Assembly: GCA_913009835.1 (NCBI GenBank)
Contig: CAJVXH010000009.1
Coordinates: 1-38,565 of the forward strand
Direction of reading: 5' to 3'
From: an uncultured bacterium
GTDB lineage: Bacteria > Electryoneota > Electryoneia > Electryoneales > Electryoneaceae
Length of the DNA stretch: 38,565 nt
A program made the position numbers and the translations under genes. Within the stretch, counting starts at the first letter, position 1; the number at the start of each line of letters is the position of its first letter. Below, piece by piece: positions 35,325 to 38,565 of this stretch. The notes beneath the pieces were generated by a model that made no database searches, was not told the origin of the DNA, and saw only the letters and a list, made by a program, of their open reading frames with translations.

Positions 35325-37052
35325 TCATTTTCGATTGATTTTCCAGAGTGGATGGCGTCTCGGGCTATGCTGATCAATATCCTCCGGCTCGAGTTCAGAA
35401 TCCCTTGGTTCAAAGGCTATCGCCCATGCAACTCCCAGCAACAACATGACCGTAGCGCGTACGGATGGATCATCCAGCGCATAGGCAAACATGCCGTGCA
35501 GCACCGCAGTGAACAGAACGCCTGACATCACAATCGCTTCCAACGAATCTCTCACTAACAAGCCGACATTCAAACCCAGGATCATGATTATGAACACTCC
35601 CAGTCCGATCCAGCCGCCGGCAACAGTGATCTCGAGGAACAGGTTACGCGAGTTGTATCCGAGCAGTGATTCAGTAGCACCAGGACCGAGCCCGAACCAT
35701 GGTCGGGCTCCCAGCAGCGCGTATACATCTCGCCAGACTTCGACGAGATCGGGCAATAATTGAGTGCTACCCCTCTGCAGCGCAACATTTGCCGCTCTGA
35801 TATACTTCTCCGACTTCACATTTATCACTCGACCGAGACGGTTATGCTCGCCGGGAAAATCCGATTGAAACATCAACAGATATGGCGGTCCTCCGTACTG
35901 GCTGACAAGTCCACCTGGCCCTTTCAGGTCGAGAACCAGGAAGCCGGTCTCTTCATACGAACGGAATGGTAGAGTGACAGTAACCTGTTCACCCGGCGCA
36001 ACATTCTGATTGATTGATTTGGATACCCAGCCACCTCTCAGCAAACGGATCGGTTCGCGTTCACTAAGAGATTCTGGATAGAGAATATGATAGCCGGTTT
36101 CGAAGGTCTCGTCCCACGCCACCGGCCCCGGATTAACCAACGTGATTAACAGTGAATCCTCGTTCGCCGCCTCTATGGTGGTCAGTGCTTGAACCGTGAA
36201 GCCGATTGGTTCCTCATGTGGTCCCCAACGGGCGCGAAACGCCGGGTTGAACAATGCCAGCAACACTCCCAGCAGCAGTGGGATGGACAAGCCTGCCATC
36301 GAACCTCGTTCACCTGCTCGGCCGGCCATAATTACCAGCACACCCGCTAGTGCGGCGATAGGTGCACCGAAGGAGAGGGTGAGCAGCGTAGCCAACCAGA
36401 GGATGCCGATAAGTAGCAGCAGTATTTCACGTTTTTTGCCGGTAACGGTCAACGCCGCACCGGCCAGCAGTGGGATCATCGCCGCTGTCAGCCAGGATAA
36501 CGCTTCTGCGTGCTTTAACGGTCCGGTTAAACGTATCAGCAATTGCCATGACTCAGGGGCATCATGGAATATTTGGGCGAACGATTCGACCCCCGGCATA
36601 CGGAACAGTTCACCGAAGCCGATGAAGGTGGCGAACAGCGTTGAAAAAATCAAAGTGGCGAGCAAACCGAGACGCTCGGTAGGATAGCCTGAGAATAGTA
36701 TGGCAACGCCGGTTACGAGAAGGATTGGCTCCCAAAGAGTCGCTATGGCCAGGATTGGGTCTTTCCCGTGTGCCAGTGAGCCCGACCCGGCGAGCAATCC
36801 GGCGGCAATGGCTACTGGAAGTACCCACCGCCCGTAAAGTTTATAGGCCCCGCCCGTGGCAACGCTCGCAATCGCCATTAGTGGGATAATCAACCCCAGC
36901 AGGCTGACGGCTGGCAGAACACCTCCGGTGCTCAATGGTATACTGTCCAGTCTTCCGAAGAATGGCATGGTGAGGGCGAGGATTAGAACCAATCCCCTGC
37001 CGATCTGTCCCCAGGGGTCAGAAATCCAGACGTTCTTGGAGCTTGTACTCAT
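35325..37052 (-). CDS. O-antigen ligase-like polytopic membrane protein with inserted soluble domain
   Basis: A 575-residue multi-TM protein with a Wzy_C/O-antigen ligase signature near the end: VWRDVYALLGARPWFGLGPGAT, then NSRNLFLEITVAGGWIGLGVF. Members join glycans to lipid carriers or proteins on the periplasmic side. About ten hydrophobic segments are visible. Between residues of about 270 and 430 lies a soluble, beta-rich insertion (LITLVNPGPVAWDETF, NVAPGEQVTVTLPF, GFLVLDLKGPGG) that resembles Ig-like carbohydrate-associated folds. I chose the ATG at 37052 (MSTSSKNVW); the frame extends to a TTG at 37169, and neither start has a clear ribosome site. The gene faces away from murG. Confidence 0.8.
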   Translation of the reverse strand: MSTSSKNVWISDPWGQIGRGLVLILALTMPFFGRLDSIPLSTGGVLPAVSLLGLIIPLMAIASVATGGAYKLYGRWVLPVAIAAGLLAGSGSLAHGKDPILAIATLWEPILLVTGVAILFSGYPTERLGLLATLIFSTLFATFIGFGELFRMPGVESFAQIFHDAPESWQLLIRLTGPLKHAEALSWLTAAMIPLLAGAALTVTGKKREILLLLIGILWLATLLTLSFGAPIAALAGVLVIMAGRAGERGSMAGLSIPLLLGVLLALFNPAFRARWGPHEEPIGFTVQALTTIEAANEDSLLITLVNPGPVAWDETFETGYHILYPESLSEREPIRLLRGGWVSKSINQNVAPGEQVTVTLPFRSYEETGFLVLDLKGPGGLVSQYGGPPYLLMFQSDFPGEHNRLGRVINVKSEKYIRAANVALQRGSTQLLPDLVEVWRDVYALLGARPWFGLGPGATESLLGYNSRNLFLEITVAGGWIGLGVFIIMILGLNVGLLVRDSLEAIVMSGVLFTAVLHGMFAYALDDPSVRATVMLLLGVAWAIAFEPRDSELEPEDIDQHSPRRHPLWKINRK

Positions 37053-37295
37053 ATTGGTTGGATGAATCACCAGTAAGATGGATCTGTTGAAATAGATATC
37101 TCCCCGAGAAACTTCGGGAGTATTGCGAGCATACAATATAATACTACCTGTGAAAGTGTCATGATACAAGGCTTGCCCGTGAGATAACGAAAGCCGTACG
37201 TTTCCAATCTCACCTGGCCTTGTCTATTCCTGGGGGCTTGATGGGTGTTGTATTGGGGCTGTGGGTGATTTGAGGACGGAGAAACTCGAATTCCT

Positions 37296-38435
37296 ATGAG
37301 AGTTTTGCTGACAGGCGGAGGCAGTGGCGGGCATGTGAGCCCGATGCTGGCAGTGGCGGAGGCGTTGGTTGAGCTTGAGCCCACGGTAAGCCTTTGCTAC
37401 CTGGGGGTTCGCAATGGTCTCGAGGCCGATCTGGTCCCGCGGGCTGACATCCCGATCCGTTTTGCGCCAGCCATTGGTATGCCAACCTCGGTCGCTTCGC
37501 TGGCGATGCTGCGATTTATTTTCACCCTGATCCTTGGCGTCCTGACCGCGACCGGTCACCTCATCGCTTTTCGTCCCAAGGTTATCATCGCATCTGGGGG
37601 TTTTGCCAGCGCCCCGGCAGTATTCGCGTCGGCTTTCTTGCGCACAATCACCTTCGGACTCTGGCGCATTCCTGTCTATCTGCACGAACAGAACGCAGTC
37701 CCCGGTCGTATGAACAAGGCCGCTGCACGTATCGCCCAGCAGATAGGGGTGGTTCATGCGATTTCCCTGGATAGGATTCCTCATTCGGGCAATGAAGTTG
37801 TCGGCTACCCGGTGCGCGCCGAATTCAGGACAATTGACCGTGCTACAGCCCGCAAAAAACTCGGTATTCCTGAAGATGCGGATTATGTGGTGGTCACGGG
37901 TGGAAGCCAGGGTGCACGTACCATCAATCGTGCGGTCGTAGACGCATTGCCGTTTCTTGCCGATCGCAAAAACCTCTACCTGACTCATTCGACAGGGGCT
38001 ATGCTCGGCAAGGAGTATGACGCTGTCAAGGACACCAAGCGACGGCTGAAATCTGTCACCAGCAAGCCTGAACACTACACAGTTACTGAATATCTGCATG
38101 ATATGCCGTTACACCTTGCGGCGGCAGATCTGGCGGTGATCCGTGGTGGAGCGGGGTCGTTGGTGGAGATTTGTACCCAGGGTTTGCCGGCTCTGGTAAT
38201 CCCCAAGGCCAACCTTCCCGGTGATAGCCAAGTTGTAAATGCGCGAGAGCTTGCTGTGCGCGGTGCTATCGAATTGCTCTACGAAGAACCAGCTTTGGTG
38301 GATGGAAGGTTGCTTGAGGTTGTGCCGGGTAAACTGCTGGCGGAGAAGATCGCTTCGTTGTTGGATGATTCTGACCGCCGCATCCAGCTCAGCGATGCGG
38401 CCAGGGGCGTGTTTGATCGACGGGCGGCATCTCGT
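37296..38435 (+). CDS. murG: MurG, lipid II-forming GlcNAc transferase (3' end missing)
   Basis: MurG transfers GlcNAc from UDP-GlcNAc to lipid I at the inner membrane, giving lipid II for peptidoglycan. Motifs in order are GGGSGGHVSP, a membrane-facing hydrophobic patch (MLRFIFTLILGVL), ASGGFASAPAVFAS, LHEQNAVPGRMN, VVTGGSQGARTINRA and RGGAGSLVEICTQGLPALVIP with SQVVNARELA. About 380 residues are genomic. The last genomic codon is 38433-38435 and the true C-terminus is lost. The frame continues for 19 codons into the adapter, ending in a tail well known as an adapter-derived contaminant. The ATG at 37296 has GGAG about 15 bases upstream. Confidence 0.95.
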
Positions 38436-38565
38436 AGATCGGAAGAGCGTCGTGTAGGGAAAGAGTGTAGATCTCGGTGGTCGCCGTATCATTAAAAAAA
38501 AAACAAAATATCAACACACCGGATAGCATTCTGCTTACTCTCACGTTGCACGAACCTAATCCTAC
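38436..38565 (-). other. Illumina adapter artefact at right contig end
   Basis: Bases 38436-38493 are the exact reverse complement of the 58-base TruSeq universal adapter. A poly-A run and random sequence follow, as in read-through beyond an adapter. None of this is genomic. Confidence 0.98.

Noticed and set aside
38109-38492. Minus-strand open frame of 127 codons at the right end
   Set aside because: Its first 19 or so codons are adapter, and the rest is antisense to murG.

Overview
This is one metagenome-style contig from a bacterium that probably belongs to the FCB (Fibrobacterota-Chlorobiota-Bacteroidota) superphylum but outside classical Bacteroidota. Three proteins end in a type IX secretion (Por) C-terminal sorting domain with PNPFN-type motifs (107-547, 11479-13683, 31581-32090). 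Base composition looks moderate, except for an AT-rich islet at about 17.26-18.39 kb. No rRNA, tRNA or CRISPR was seen, and the lineage cannot be named more precisely from this sequence. Both ends are library artefacts: 1-106 and 38436-38565 are Illumina TruSeq adapter plus read-through noise, so real DNA spans 107-38435.

Left part (0.1-4.4 kb): the tail of a secreted protein, a repeat-rich intergenic mosaic, a membrane glycosyltransferase (minus strand), and a degenerate sigma-54-activator-like AAA+ regulator (minus strand). Replication-origin block (4.4-17.2 kb, all plus strand): DnaA-box clusters on both sides of dnaA, dnaN, a RecQ helicase fused to a phosphoribosyltransferase, a DprA-like protein, a secreted beta-propeller protein, a DciA (DUF721) protein, a tandem repeat array and gyrB. 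No recF lies between dnaN and gyrB.

Accessory part (17.2-24.2 kb, all minus strand): a DUF3800 protein coupled to a probable PBECR-type RNase in an AT-rich islet; three tandem paralogous two-TM envelope proteins of unknown family; and an overlapping three-gene operon (small CxxC protein, eIF-2B-like protein, GT-B glycosyltransferase). The glycosyltransferase carries an in-frame insertion made of palindromic repeats that also occur between genes. Right part (24.2-38.4 kb): addB-addA (double-strand-break repair), a tiny secreted protein, a double hydroxyacyl-CoA-dehydrogenase-like protein without a visible NAD site, a double SRPBCC protein, an O-antigen-ligase-like protein with an inserted soluble domain, and a murG truncated by the contig end.

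The main functional theme is replication initiation and DNA processing (DnaA, DnaN, DciA, GyrB, RecQ-PRTase, DprA-like, AddAB), combined with envelope and glycan genes. The most unusual signals are the modular palindromic repeat families, including one copy inside a coding sequence, the period-7 tandem arrays with unrelated sequences, the DUF3800/PBECR pair and the three-gene envelope family.
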